A stretch of 49,502 nt of DNA, from assembly GCA_013151255.1 (NCBI GenBank), contig JAADIQ010000101.1, positions 1-49,502 of the forward strand, given 5' to 3'. Below are positions 25,672 to 33,247 of the stretch, piece after piece; position 1 is the first letter of the stretch, and each line of letters starts with the position of its first letter. The position numbers and the translations under genes were made by a program. The stretch is from Alphaproteobacteria bacterium. Lineage in GTDB: Bacteria; Pseudomonadota; Alphaproteobacteria; Caulobacterales; Parvularculaceae. A model generated the notes under the pieces. That model ran no database searches and was not told the origin of the DNA. It saw nothing but the letters and a program-made list of their open reading frames with translations.

Positions 25672-27660
25672 CTACACCAACTCAGCGTCGGTAAGCACCT
25701 CCACTAGCGCCGGCCCTTCATGAGCGATGGCCTGGCGCAGGGCGGCTTCCAATTCATTACGCTCCGTCACCCGCAACCCAAGCCCGCCGCAGCTTTGTGC
25801 AAATTCGGCAAAGTTCGGGTTGGTCAGCGATGTCTGCCATACCGGCCACTCGCCGCTGCGCTGTTCTTTTGAGATTTTACCCAACTCGCAATTGTTCATC
25901 AACACATGCGTGATATTCATATTGTAGTGAACCGCTGTGGCGAACTCCATCGCATACTGACCAAAACCGCCATCGCCGGAGATAGAAACCACCTTGCGCC
26001 CGCGATAGTCGTCAAAGTCTTGTGTCGCAGCCCATGCGCCCATCGCCGCCGGAAACCCAAACCCGATAGAGCCGAGATATCCCGACATCAATATGCGCTG
26101 ACCGCAGGGTTCAAAATAGCGGCCAAAGGAATAGGTGTTGTTGCCGACATCAACCGGCATGATGGCGTCGGCCGGAACCACTTTTGTCATCGCCGCAAAT
26201 AGCGAGGCTGCATTTATGCCCTTGCCGCGATCATCACCAAGGCGGCTTTCTTTTTCGCGTCTCCAGATTTTCCAGCGCTCCGCGATCTCGCCAAGCTGGT
26301 CGGCGCCGGCGGCGCGTTGTGGCCGCGCGCCGCGCATCAGCCGAAGCGTTTGGCCAACCTCTCCCCACACCGGATAGGCGACAGGGTGGCTTTTGCCGAG
26401 ATGCATGCGGTCAAAATCGATTTGCACAATCGGTTTTGACGGCTCAATCCCGGTGTGATGCGAAAACGATGCGCCTATGGCGACGATCAGGTCGCACTCA
26501 TTCATAAACCACGAGGCAATCGGCGTTCCCGAGCGACCGAGAACGCCGCCGGCGTTTGGATGGCTATCGGGAATTTGCCCCTTCGCCTTAAACGTCGTCA
26601 CCACCGGACAGCGCAGATGCTCGGCCAGTTCAACCACATCCGACATCGCCTCGCGCGCGCCATAACCAACGATAATCAATGGCTGCCTGGCGGCGTAAAT
26701 CGCCTCACTCGCCGTGCGGACGACATCGTCAGGCGGGGTCATGCGCGCATCAACCATGCGCCCTTGCGGACTTCCCGCTTTCATATCCGGCGCCGACAAA
26801 GTCTGTGCGTCATCGGGAAAAATCAACACCGACACATCGCGTTCAATCAAGGCGGTCTTCATTGCGAGGTTGGTGGTCTCCGCATAATTGGACGCATGCA
26901 GAACAAGCTGGTTGAATTTGCCAACTGGCGCAAACGCGCCGTGAAGATCAATATCCTGGAACGCAAACGGCGAGAACACCTGCACCTGAACTTGTCCGGC
27001 ACAGGCAATGATCGGCGCGCGGTCAACCTTCGCATCCCACAATCCCGTCATCAGGTTTGTCGCGCCCGGCCCGGCAATCGAAAAACACACCGCCGGCTTA
27101 CCCGTCAGTTTCGCATACCCCGAACAGGCGAAAGACGCCGCACCCTCATGGCGAACACCGATATAGCTGAGATTGCCCGCCTCTTCCTGGCGCCGGAACG
27201 CATCAGCCAGACCGAGATTGGAGTGGCCGACCATGCCGAAGACACGCTTCACGCCCCAATTGACCATGGTTTCCGCGACGACATCGGTTGAGGTGCGTTT
27301 GTGCGGGGGCTCCGGCGACACGCCGATATAAACACCGTCATCGCGCAGCTCGACCGGATACATCTCCTGACCTGAATCTTCATGTCCGCCTGGCGGCTTA
27401 CCGGTCAGCGGGCCAAAGTCCCATCCGTGCCACGGGCAGCGCAACCAACATTTGCCATCGGCGCCTTTTTCAATCGACCCCTCGCCAAGCGGTCCGCCCT
27501 GATGCGGACAGCGATTGTCCATCGCCGCATACTGACCGTCGAAATGAACCAGCGCCAGGGTTCGTCGCCCGACCGTTACCGATTTCACGCGGCCCTCTTG
27601 CACTTCGTCTTTGGCGGCTGCAAATTTCCACTCGATAGTTTTCGGCGTCGCATCGCTCAT
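25672..27660 (-). CDS. ThDP-dependent enzyme with N-terminal Rieske [2Fe-2S] domain
   Basis: From ATG 27660 (ribosome site AAGGAA) the product has 662 residues; the frame is open further upstream to 27882 and ATG 27753 is an alternative. Residues 1-115 are a Rieske domain with ligands C51-P-H53 and C75-P-W-H78. Residues 120-660 are a three-domain ThDP enzyme of the acetolactate-synthase/pyruvate-oxidase/oxalyl-CoA-decarboxylase class: catalytic Glu172 in GVRHEGAASFACSGYAKLTG, a central domain with VTTFKAKGQIPDSHPNAGG, and the ThDP-Mg motif from GDG at 562 to NN at 589-590. The Rieske cluster suggests the ThDP intermediate is oxidised by one-electron transfer, as an inference. Substrate unknown. 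It is divergent from the Rieske-glutamate-synthase gene with 213 bp between. Confidence 0.9.
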   Translation of the reverse strand: MSDATPKTIEWKFAAAKDEVQEGRVKSVTVGRRTLALVHFDGQYAAMDNRCPHQGGPLGEGSIEKGADGKCWLRCPWHGWDFGPLTGKPPGGHEDSGQEMYPVELRDDGVYIGVSPEPPHKRTSTDVVAETMVNWGVKRVFGMVGHSNLGLADAFRRQEEAGNLSYIGVRHEGAASFACSGYAKLTGKPAVCFSIAGPGATNLMTGLWDAKVDRAPIIACAGQVQVQVFSPFAFQDIDLHGAFAPVGKFNQLVLHASNYAETTNLAMKTALIERDVSVLIFPDDAQTLSAPDMKAGSPQGRMVDARMTPPDDVVRTASEAIYAARQPLIIVGYGAREAMSDVVELAEHLRCPVVTTFKAKGQIPDSHPNAGGVLGRSGTPIASWFMNECDLIVAIGASFSHHTGIEPSKPIVQIDFDRMHLGKSHPVAYPVWGEVGQTLRLMRGARPQRAAGADQLGEIAERWKIWRREKESRLGDDRGKGINAASLFAAMTKVVPADAIMPVDVGNNTYSFGRYFEPCGQRILMSGYLGSIGFGFPAAMGAWAATQDFDDYRGRKVVSISGDGGFGQYAMEFATAVHYNMNITHVLMNNCELGKISKEQRSGEWPVWQTSLTNPNFAEFAQSCGGLGLRVTERNELEAALRQAIAHEGPALVEVLTDAELV

Positions 27661-27873
27661 CAGCGGTTTTTCCTTTGCAGCTTCTTGTTGGGCGCCAGTC
27701 TTTATAGCCGAGACCGGTCTCTTGCCGAATATTCTGGAAAATATAGTTTTCATTGAGAAATTGGCTCGCAGAACAATTATAAATCGTGTTTTGCAATTTT
27801 GAGCAGAGCCAATAGGGTGGCGCAAATCACAATGTTCACCGGACCGCCTTCTGGGCGATAAAAGGCGAGAAAT
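27661..27873. promoter_or_regulatory. Divergent promoter region of the Rieske locus
   Basis: This 213-bp spacer between divergent genes is A+T-rich in the middle. TTGGCTC at 27761-27767 and GAGCCAA at 27806-27812 form an inverted pair enclosing AATTATAAATC, and TTGCAA lies at 27791. It could hold overlapping promoters controlled together, but no specific regulator site can be named. If the ThDP gene starts at ATG 27753 the region shrinks to 120 bp. Confidence 0.4.
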
Positions 27874-29502
27874 ATGGCGCAAAACTGGGTCGCGATTGCC
27901 AAATGGGCGAAGCTCGAAGATCGCAAGCCTGCTTATGCGCTGGTCGCCGGGATTGACCTCGTCATCGTGCGTTATGATGACGCCGTCTCGGTTCTATATG
28001 GCCGCTGCCTGCATCGCGGCGCGTTGTTGTCAGACGGCCATGTCGATGGCGAGAATTTGATCTGCGGACTGCATGATTGGGACTACCAGTTAGACTCCGG
28101 CGTCAGCGCGTATAACAATTCAGAAGCGCTGCAAAAATTTTCCAGCCGCGTGAAAAACAAGACGGTCTATGTCGATCAGGATGAAGTTGAAGCCTGGGCG
28201 AATGACCACCCGCAACCTTTCGATCGAGGCGCCTATCAAGGGCTTTACGCTGACACCCATCCGATAGCCGCAGAACCGTTTGTCGGCCTGATCCAGGCTT
28301 ATGCGCGCGACGGTCTTTCCAAAACCGGCCATCACGGCGTGGTTGCGGCGATGGGCGTGGCGCGCGACGACTTGCCGACATGGGATGATATTCAATTTAT
28401 CACCGCGCAGCTTCATCGGGTTCCGCTGTTGGATGACGAACCGGTCGACACGTCCGTCACCATCGGTCCCGGCGCGGCCAAACCCCTGACGCTCAAAATA
28501 CCGCTATTCGTTTCCGATATGAGCTTCGGCGCGCTGTCGCGCGAGGCGAAAATTGCACTCGCCATGGGCGCGGAAATCGCCGGCACGGGCATCTGTTCCG
28601 GTGAAGGCGGATCGCTTGACGAGGAGCGCCATGCCAACAGTCGCTATCTTTACGAGCTTGCCTCGGCGCGGTTCGGGTTTTCCTGGGAGAAAGTCGCTGA
28701 GGCCGCCGCGTTCCATTTCAAATGCGGACAAGGCGCCAAAACCGGGACCGGCGGTCACCTGCCCGGTCGTAAGGTCAAAGACGAAATCGCAAAAGTCCGC
28801 GGCCTCAACCCGGGCGAGGATGCGATTTCACCGGCGCGCTTCCCGGAGCTGAGCGAGGTTTCTCAGTTCAAAGACTTTGTCGATGAAGTGCGCGAACGCA
28901 CTGGCGGCATCCCGGTGGGATTTAAACTTTCCGCACAGCATATTGAAAAGGATATCGATGCGGCGCTGGAAGCCGGGGCGGATTATATTATTCTCGATGG
29001 TCGCGGCGGCGGTACCGGGGCGGCGCCGATTATCTTTCGCGATAATATTTCGGTGCCGACCATTCCGGCGCTGGCCAGAGCCCGCCAACACCTTGACGCC
29101 TGCGGCGCCGGCAATGTCTCGCTGATCGCCACCGGCGGCTTGCGCCAGCCCGCAGATTTCGCAAAAGCGTTGGCGCTTGGCGCGGATGCGGTCGCCTTGT
29201 CCAATGCACCAATGCAGGCGATCGGCTGTCTTGGCATGCGCGCCTGTCATACCGACAATTGCCCGGTCGGCATCGCCACCCAAAAGGAAGACTTGCGCGC
29301 GCGGTTGAAAATCGAAACTTCAGCGAAGCGTCTCGCCCAATTTTTCGACGCCGCAACCGAGTTGATGACATTGCTCGCCCGCGCTTGCGGACACCGCCAA
29401 CTTTCTGCGTTCAATATTGACGATCTCACCACCTTCAAAAAAGAAATGGCGGAACTCACAGGCATTGCCTATGGCGGCGTGCAGTCAGGAGACAGGCGAT
29501 AA
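27874..29502 (+). CDS. Rieske domain fused to glutamate-synthase-like FMN/[3Fe-4S] domain
   Basis: The 542-residue protein carries a Rieske domain at 1-105 (ligands C45-L-H47 and C64-G-L-H67). A linker follows, then a domain like the central FMN/synthase portion of GltB from about 150. That domain has LFVSDMSFGALSREAKIALA, GICSGEGGSLDEERH, FKCGQGAKTGTGGHLPG, GADYIILDGRGGGTGAAP and LIATGGLRQPADFAKALALG, all typical FMN and 2-iminoglutarate-site segments. The cluster motif C452-x5-C458-x4-C463 (CHTDNCPVG) matches the [3Fe-4S] of glutamate synthase. There is no glutaminase domain, no GltD-like subunit nearby and no signal peptide. A redox role with glutamate or another amino compound is inferred. 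It opens a five-gene operon. Confidence 0.9.
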   Translation: MAQNWVAIAKWAKLEDRKPAYALVAGIDLVIVRYDDAVSVLYGRCLHRGALLSDGHVDGENLICGLHDWDYQLDSGVSAYNNSEALQKFSSRVKNKTVYVDQDEVEAWANDHPQPFDRGAYQGLYADTHPIAAEPFVGLIQAYARDGLSKTGHHGVVAAMGVARDDLPTWDDIQFITAQLHRVPLLDDEPVDTSVTIGPGAAKPLTLKIPLFVSDMSFGALSREAKIALAMGAEIAGTGICSGEGGSLDEERHANSRYLYELASARFGFSWEKVAEAAAFHFKCGQGAKTGTGGHLPGRKVKDEIAKVRGLNPGEDAISPARFPELSEVSQFKDFVDEVRERTGGIPVGFKLSAQHIEKDIDAALEAGADYIILDGRGGGTGAAPIIFRDNISVPTIPALARARQHLDACGAGNVSLIATGGLRQPADFAKALALGADAVALSNAPMQAIGCLGMRACHTDNCPVGIATQKEDLRARLKIETSAKRLAQFFDAATELMTLLARACGHRQLSAFNIDDLTTFKKEMAELTGIAYGGVQSGDRR

Positions 29503-29503
29503 G

Positions 29504-29752
29504 ATGGCGCTTGCAGAAACCATCGTTGTTTGCCTTGGCGTTTATTTTGGCGCAGGGGTTATCGTCGCGCTGTTATTTCTCAGCTTCGGCGTCTCGCACA
29601 TTGACCATGCCGCAAAAGGCGCCAGCGCGTTTTTCAGGCCAATGGTGTTTCTGGGCTGTGTCGCCCTATGGCCCTATATCATCTTGCGATTTCTTTCCTT
29701 GAAAAAAATCAACCAGCCTGATGTTAGCCCGCCAGACGGGAGCGCATCATGA
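29504..29752 (+). CDS. Small two-TM membrane protein (82 aa)
   Basis: ATG 29504 lies one base after the stop of the Rieske-FMN gene. The peptide has two hydrophobic segments (VVCLGVYFGAGVIVALLFLS and FFRPMVFLGCVALWPYIILR) joined by SHIDHAAKGAS, with a hydrophilic C-terminal tail. Two cysteines and the His pair in SHIDH are the only obvious redox or metal candidates. It overlaps the next start by 4 bp (ATGA). I do not recognise a family. Its place among redox genes suggests a membrane subunit or assembly factor for the haem-Rieske protein, as inference. Confidence 0.75.
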   Translation: MALAETIVVCLGVYFGAGVIVALLFLSFGVSHIDHAAKGASAFFRPMVFLGCVALWPYIILRFLSLKKINQPDVSPPDGSAS

Positions 29753-29901
29753 AACGTCCGCACCGGCGCGCGCATTTCCTGTTCTGGCTGATAGCCGCGC
29801 CCACCGCCATCATCGGCGCCTTCTTCTCCTGGAGCCTGCGCCCGCATACGCCTTATACGGAGCTTCCCACCGCAATCAGCGACATCTCGGAGCCGCGCTG
29901 A
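29749..29901 (+). CDS. Very small single-TM protein (50 aa)
   Basis: This gene is too short for usual cut-offs. It runs from ATG 29749 to TGA 29901 and overlaps its neighbours on both sides (ATGA at 29749-29752, TGATG at 29899-29903). The peptide is MKRPHRRAHFLFWLIAAPTA followed by IIGAFFSWSLRPHTPYTELP and TAISDISEPR: a basic N-terminus, one TM and a short acidic periplasmic tail. The tight overlaps strongly support that it is translated with the operon. No known family is recognised; a small subunit of the membrane complex is likely. Confidence 0.7.
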   Translation: MKRPHRRAHFLFWLIAAPTAIIGAFFSWSLRPHTPYTELPTAISDISEPR

Positions 29902-30968
29902 TGGGACACCAATATAAAGCCATTCAATGGAACAAGAACAAAATCGTCTACGACCTCTATATGGCCGTTGCGGTTTTGGTGTTTGTCGGCGTCTTCATGG
30001 CCATCGGGCTTCAAACCCAGCCGACCGGTCACACCGCCGACCCGGTCGTCCTGGCGATCCGCGCACTTGGCGTTGCGGCGTTCACTCTGCTCACCGTAAT
30101 CTTGGCAATTGGCCCGCTGGCGCGATTATCGCCGCGCTTTGCGCCGATGCTTTATAACCGGCGCCATCTCGGCGTCATGACTTTTAGCGTCGCCGCTGCA
30201 CATTTCGGCTTGGCGCTGCTGTGGTATCACAGCGGCGGCCCGCTCAATCCGTTGGTCTCTTTGTTTGTCAGCAACCCGCTCTATGATTCCATTCCCGGCT
30301 TCCCGTTTGAAGTGCTCGGCTTTGTCGCCTTCCTTATTCTGTTTGTGATGGCTGCGACCAGTCATGATTTCTGGCTCAACAATCTCTCCGCCCCGGTCTG
30401 GAAGGCGCTGCATATGCTGGTCTATCCGGCTTATATATTGCTGGTTTTTCACATCACCCTTGGCGCCTTGATGACCGAAAAGTCGATGGTCTATCCTATC
30501 CTTACGGCGGTTAGTTTCGCGTCAATCTCGGCGCTTCATCTTTATACCGGCTATGGCGAATGGCGCATCGACAACGGCATGAAATCTTTGAAAGCCAAAG
30601 GCTGGATTGAAATCGGCGCGCCGGATGACATTCCAAACATGCGCGCGGTGATTGCGCCGCTGCCAAAGGGCGACCGGGTTGCGGTGTTTCGTTACGACAA
30701 TAAAATCTCGGCGGTTACCAATGCTTGCCGCCACCAGAACGGACCGCTCGGCGAGGGCCGGGTTATCGATGGCTGCATCACCTGCCCGTGGCACGGATGG
30801 CAATATCGCCCTGATGACGGCGTCTCGCCGCCGCCCTTTACTGAAAAAATCGCCACCTACAATGTCAAAATCGAGGCCGGACGCGTGTTTGTCGATCCGA
30901 AACCAAACCCTCCGGGCACGCGTACCGAACCGGCGATCATTGCTGAACAAGGAGCGAAAGCGCCATGA
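29901..30968 (+). CDS. YedZ/MsrQ-like haem membrane domain fused to C-terminal Rieske domain
   Basis: The 355-residue protein begins with a six-TM ferric-reductase-like domain (about 20-220). It keeps YedZ/MsrQ-like features: NRRHLGVMTFSVAAAHFG with H101, and KALHMLVYPAYILLVFHITL with H171 and H184 spaced 13 apart, all likely b-haem ligands. Instead of the FAD/NAD domain of classic ferric reductases, residues 240-335 form a Rieske domain with C276-R-H278 and C295-P-W-H298 (GPLGEGRVIDGCITCPWHGW). The protein thus puts haem and [2Fe-2S] in one chain. By its position after the last TM and the presence of ligands, the Rieske domain may accept electrons from haem, or deliver them. Starts and stops overlap the neighbours. 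Confidence 0.9.
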   Translation: MGHQYKAIQWNKNKIVYDLYMAVAVLVFVGVFMAIGLQTQPTGHTADPVVLAIRALGVAAFTLLTVILAIGPLARLSPRFAPMLYNRRHLGVMTFSVAAAHFGLALLWYHSGGPLNPLVSLFVSNPLYDSIPGFPFEVLGFVAFLILFVMAATSHDFWLNNLSAPVWKALHMLVYPAYILLVFHITLGALMTEKSMVYPILTAVSFASISALHLYTGYGEWRIDNGMKSLKAKGWIEIGAPDDIPNMRAVIAPLPKGDRVAVFRYDNKISAVTNACRHQNGPLGEGRVIDGCITCPWHGWQYRPDDGVSPPPFTEKIATYNVKIEAGRVFVDPKPNPPGTRTEPAIIAEQGAKAP

Positions 30969-31762
30969 CCCTCCCCAAAGGCGTTATCGATCCCGGGCCC
31001 AAAAACCCGGACGAGATGTTTGTCGGTTGGGCGCCTGCGCCGAAAGTTGATCGGCGTTTTCTGCTTGGCGCCCTCCCCCTCGGGCTTGCAGGGGCCGGCG
31101 GCGGCGCCTGGCTTATCGCCAACGAGCTGGACAATCCCGGCGCCGGCGCCTGGCTGACCGGCGCCACGCATGAGGTTGCCGGCGTGTTGGTCACCGATCC
31201 CTATCCGATGTTGCATTTGGCGGACCCAAGCATGCCCGGCGGGGTTCGCACCGTGTTGATAGTCGCGCAGGGAAAATGCACTTCTGCGTTGCAGCTGGAC
31301 GACCAGCGCGGCAGTCCGGTCATCGCGCGCGGCGTGCTTATTCAGCGCAAAGGCCGTCAGATGCTGGAAGTGCCGCTGTTCGTGGACGACTGGCTGTCGC
31401 CGATAAAAATGGACATGACCGCCGCGCAACTCAGCCCGCCGGTGAAATCCCTGGGCGCCGCACAGCTGTCAGGCGCGATCATGGATACCAAATGTTTCTT
31501 CGGGGTGATGCGTCCCGGCCGCGGTAAAACCCACAAAGCCTGCGCCAGCCTGTGCATCCGCGGCGGCATACCGCCAAGCTTCTGGGTACGGACGAAAACT
31601 GGCGCTGAAGCTGTTTTGCTGATGACGACTGCCGATGGCGGGCCGATGCCGATGGATATTCTGCCTTTGGTCGCAGACCCGGTTGAGGCGGCGGGGGAAA
31701 TCGTCCAGGTCGGCGATCTCCTGCAATTTCGCGCTGACGTTGCAGCTTACCGCCGCGTTTAA
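30965..31762 (+). CDS. Membrane-anchored protein with C-terminal Cys/His motif
   Basis: The 265-residue product has a twin-arginine-like RRFLLGALPLGLAGAGGGAW segment at 30-49 after a short cytoplasmic part, so it is probably exported by Tat and held by this helix. The periplasmic part carries two beta-rich sections. Between them lies a conserved-looking stretch GAIMDTKCFFGVMRPGRGKT followed by HKACASLCIRGGIPP, giving C177, H190, C193 and C197, a likely metal or haem site. I know this KC-GxMxPGxGxxHxxCAxxC pattern from unnamed redox-associated proteins, but no function. It is the last gene of the Rieske operon, overlaps its neighbour by 4 bp, and meets the antiporter gene tail to tail with four shared bases. 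Confidence 0.75.
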   Translation: MTLPKGVIDPGPKNPDEMFVGWAPAPKVDRRFLLGALPLGLAGAGGGAWLIANELDNPGAGAWLTGATHEVAGVLVTDPYPMLHLADPSMPGGVRTVLIVAQGKCTSALQLDDQRGSPVIARGVLIQRKGRQMLEVPLFVDDWLSPIKMDMTAAQLSPPVKSLGAAQLSGAIMDTKCFFGVMRPGRGKTHKACASLCIRGGIPPSFWVRTKTGAEAVLLMTTADGGPMPMDILPLVADPVEAAGEIVQVGDLLQFRADVAAYRRV

Positions 31763-32985
31763 GCCGGCTTACCGTCAATTCTGGCGGCGGCGCTCTCGCC
31801 ATAGCGCCGGGAAAATGGCGCCGCCGTTGCGCCGTGCAGGATAATGCTCAAAAACACCGTCACATAGACCACCGCTTCGATTTCCGTAAGGCGGCTCATC
31901 TCTTCATGATCGACGGCAATCATCAAAAACAGGATGGACGCCAGGCCCCGGGGACCGAACCAGCCGATGAACAAGATGGATGGAATTTTCAGCTTCAGGC
32001 CAAGCAGCGAAAGCGCCGTCGGCGCCATGCGAATGATCGTCAGGCTAAGCACCGCATATAGGACGCAAAAAGCGGTGAAGTGACCTATTGCCTCCGGCAA
32101 CAAAACGGCGCCGAAAATGAAAAATATGATCAAGCTGAAAAGTTGGCCCTCTTCTTCTACGAAATTCGTCAAAGACCCGGCGCGGCGCGAACAAAAACTG
32201 CCATAGGCGAGCCCTCCGGCAAAGGCGGCGATGAAACCGTTGCCATCAACCAGGTGAGCGCCGAGAAGCGTTAAAATCGCAACACCGATGCTGGTTAGAT
32301 TACGAAAAGCATGCGCGATCCATCCTTTTCCATCTGCATAGTGAATAAATTTACCGAGCGCGCCGCCAATGACGGCGCCGACAATCGCCCCGACAGCGAC
32401 CTGCTTTAAGGTAAACCCAATCCAATAGCCTGCGCCTCTGGCCTCATCCGGCATTGTGCTATAGGCGAGCGCCGCAAACAGGAGAACTGCCGGCAGCGCC
32501 AGCCCGTCATTAAATCCGGATTCCACTAAAATCCCCTGCCTGATGCGTTCAGGCACGTAGCTGCTGGTCACCACTGCGTAGCCAAGCGCCGCATCGGTCG
32601 GCGCCAGGATCGCAGCGATTAGCGCCGCCTCCTGCCATAACAGGTTTGGGAACACGCCAATCGCAATCGCCGCCCCGAATAAAATCGTCAACGGAAGAGA
32701 GATCAGCAACAGGCGTTTGGGAATACGGTTTTCGCGGAGAAGGTTTCTGCTGTTGGTCGACGCCGCATCTGCGAAGAGAATGAAGCCGAGCGTTAACTCG
32801 CCAAACCCTTCCAGCACCTGGTTGTCGATATCGACCTCAAAAATACCGAGACCGGCGCTGCCGGTAATTAATCCCGCCAGCACAAAAACCATCGGCGCGG
32901 AAACCACGGACTTGCCAAGCCAGGACGAGAACGCACCGTAAAAAACGATGCAGAGCGCGATAACAATAAGCGGTTCTGTAATCAT
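31759..32985 (-). CDS. CPA1-type cation:proton antiporter (NhaP-like)
   Basis: The 408-residue membrane protein has about twelve hydrophobic segments and no C-terminal regulatory domain. Key antiporter motifs are AAILAPTDAALGYAVVTSS near residues 130-148 and LVESGFNDGLALPAVLLF near 160-177, in which the Asn-Asp pair is the CPA1 ion-binding site. FGPRGLASILF is the family's third conserved segment. ATG 32985 is taken as the start; a TTG ten codons upstream is possible and neither has a clear ribosome site. It probably exchanges Na+ or K+ for H+. It converges with the Rieske operon and is divergent from the TetR gene. Confidence 0.9.
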   Translation of the reverse strand: MITEPLIVIALCIVFYGAFSSWLGKSVVSAPMVFVLAGLITGSAGLGIFEVDIDNQVLEGFGELTLGFILFADAASTNSRNLLRENRIPKRLLLISLPLTILFGAAIAIGVFPNLLWQEAALIAAILAPTDAALGYAVVTSSYVPERIRQGILVESGFNDGLALPAVLLFAALAYSTMPDEARGAGYWIGFTLKQVAVGAIVGAVIGGALGKFIHYADGKGWIAHAFRNLTSIGVAILTLLGAHLVDGNGFIAAFAGGLAYGSFCSRRAGSLTNFVEEEGQLFSLIIFFIFGAVLLPEAIGHFTAFCVLYAVLSLTIIRMAPTALSLLGLKLKIPSILFIGWFGPRGLASILFLMIAVDHEEMSRLTEIEAVVYVTVFLSIILHGATAAPFSRRYGESAAARIDGKPA

Positions 32986-33203
32986 GAATGGGGGCGCCGC
33001 CCAAATTGTAGTCAATCACGAGATTTGTTTTATCGCATGATTTCCCTTTCCCGAAACCGTCGCCTCACGAGGCCTATTTCCGCTAAGCCCCGCCATCCCA
33101 GACAGACAGCCCATCCATCAAAAGCCGCGCTTATCTGTTATGTATTTCAAGTCTTTGATTGTATTGTGAGATTCATTCTACTGAGCTTAGGACTTGCCTA
33201 TTC

Positions 33204-33238
33204 AGAATAAGCATTCTAAACCAGATTGACCATTCTGG
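33204..33238. promoter_or_regulatory. Candidate TetR operator: two AGAAT/ATTCT inverted repeats
   Basis: AGAAT-AAGC-ATTCT at 33204-33217 is followed by CCAGA-N8-TCTGG at 33221-33238, ending ten bases before the TetR ATG. Paired palindromes at this place are typical of autoregulation by a TetR-family protein. Control of the downstream MMPL genes is inferred. Confidence 0.45.
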
Positions 33239-33247
33239 ATTTGCCAC

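Noticed and set aside
26455..27291. 278-codon plus-strand frame opposite the ThDP gene
   Set aside because: Antisense shadow rich in Arg and His, with no domain.
33016..33203. Short plus-strand frame (61 codons) ahead of the TetR gene
   Set aside because: No ribosome site, and it spans the likely promoter region.
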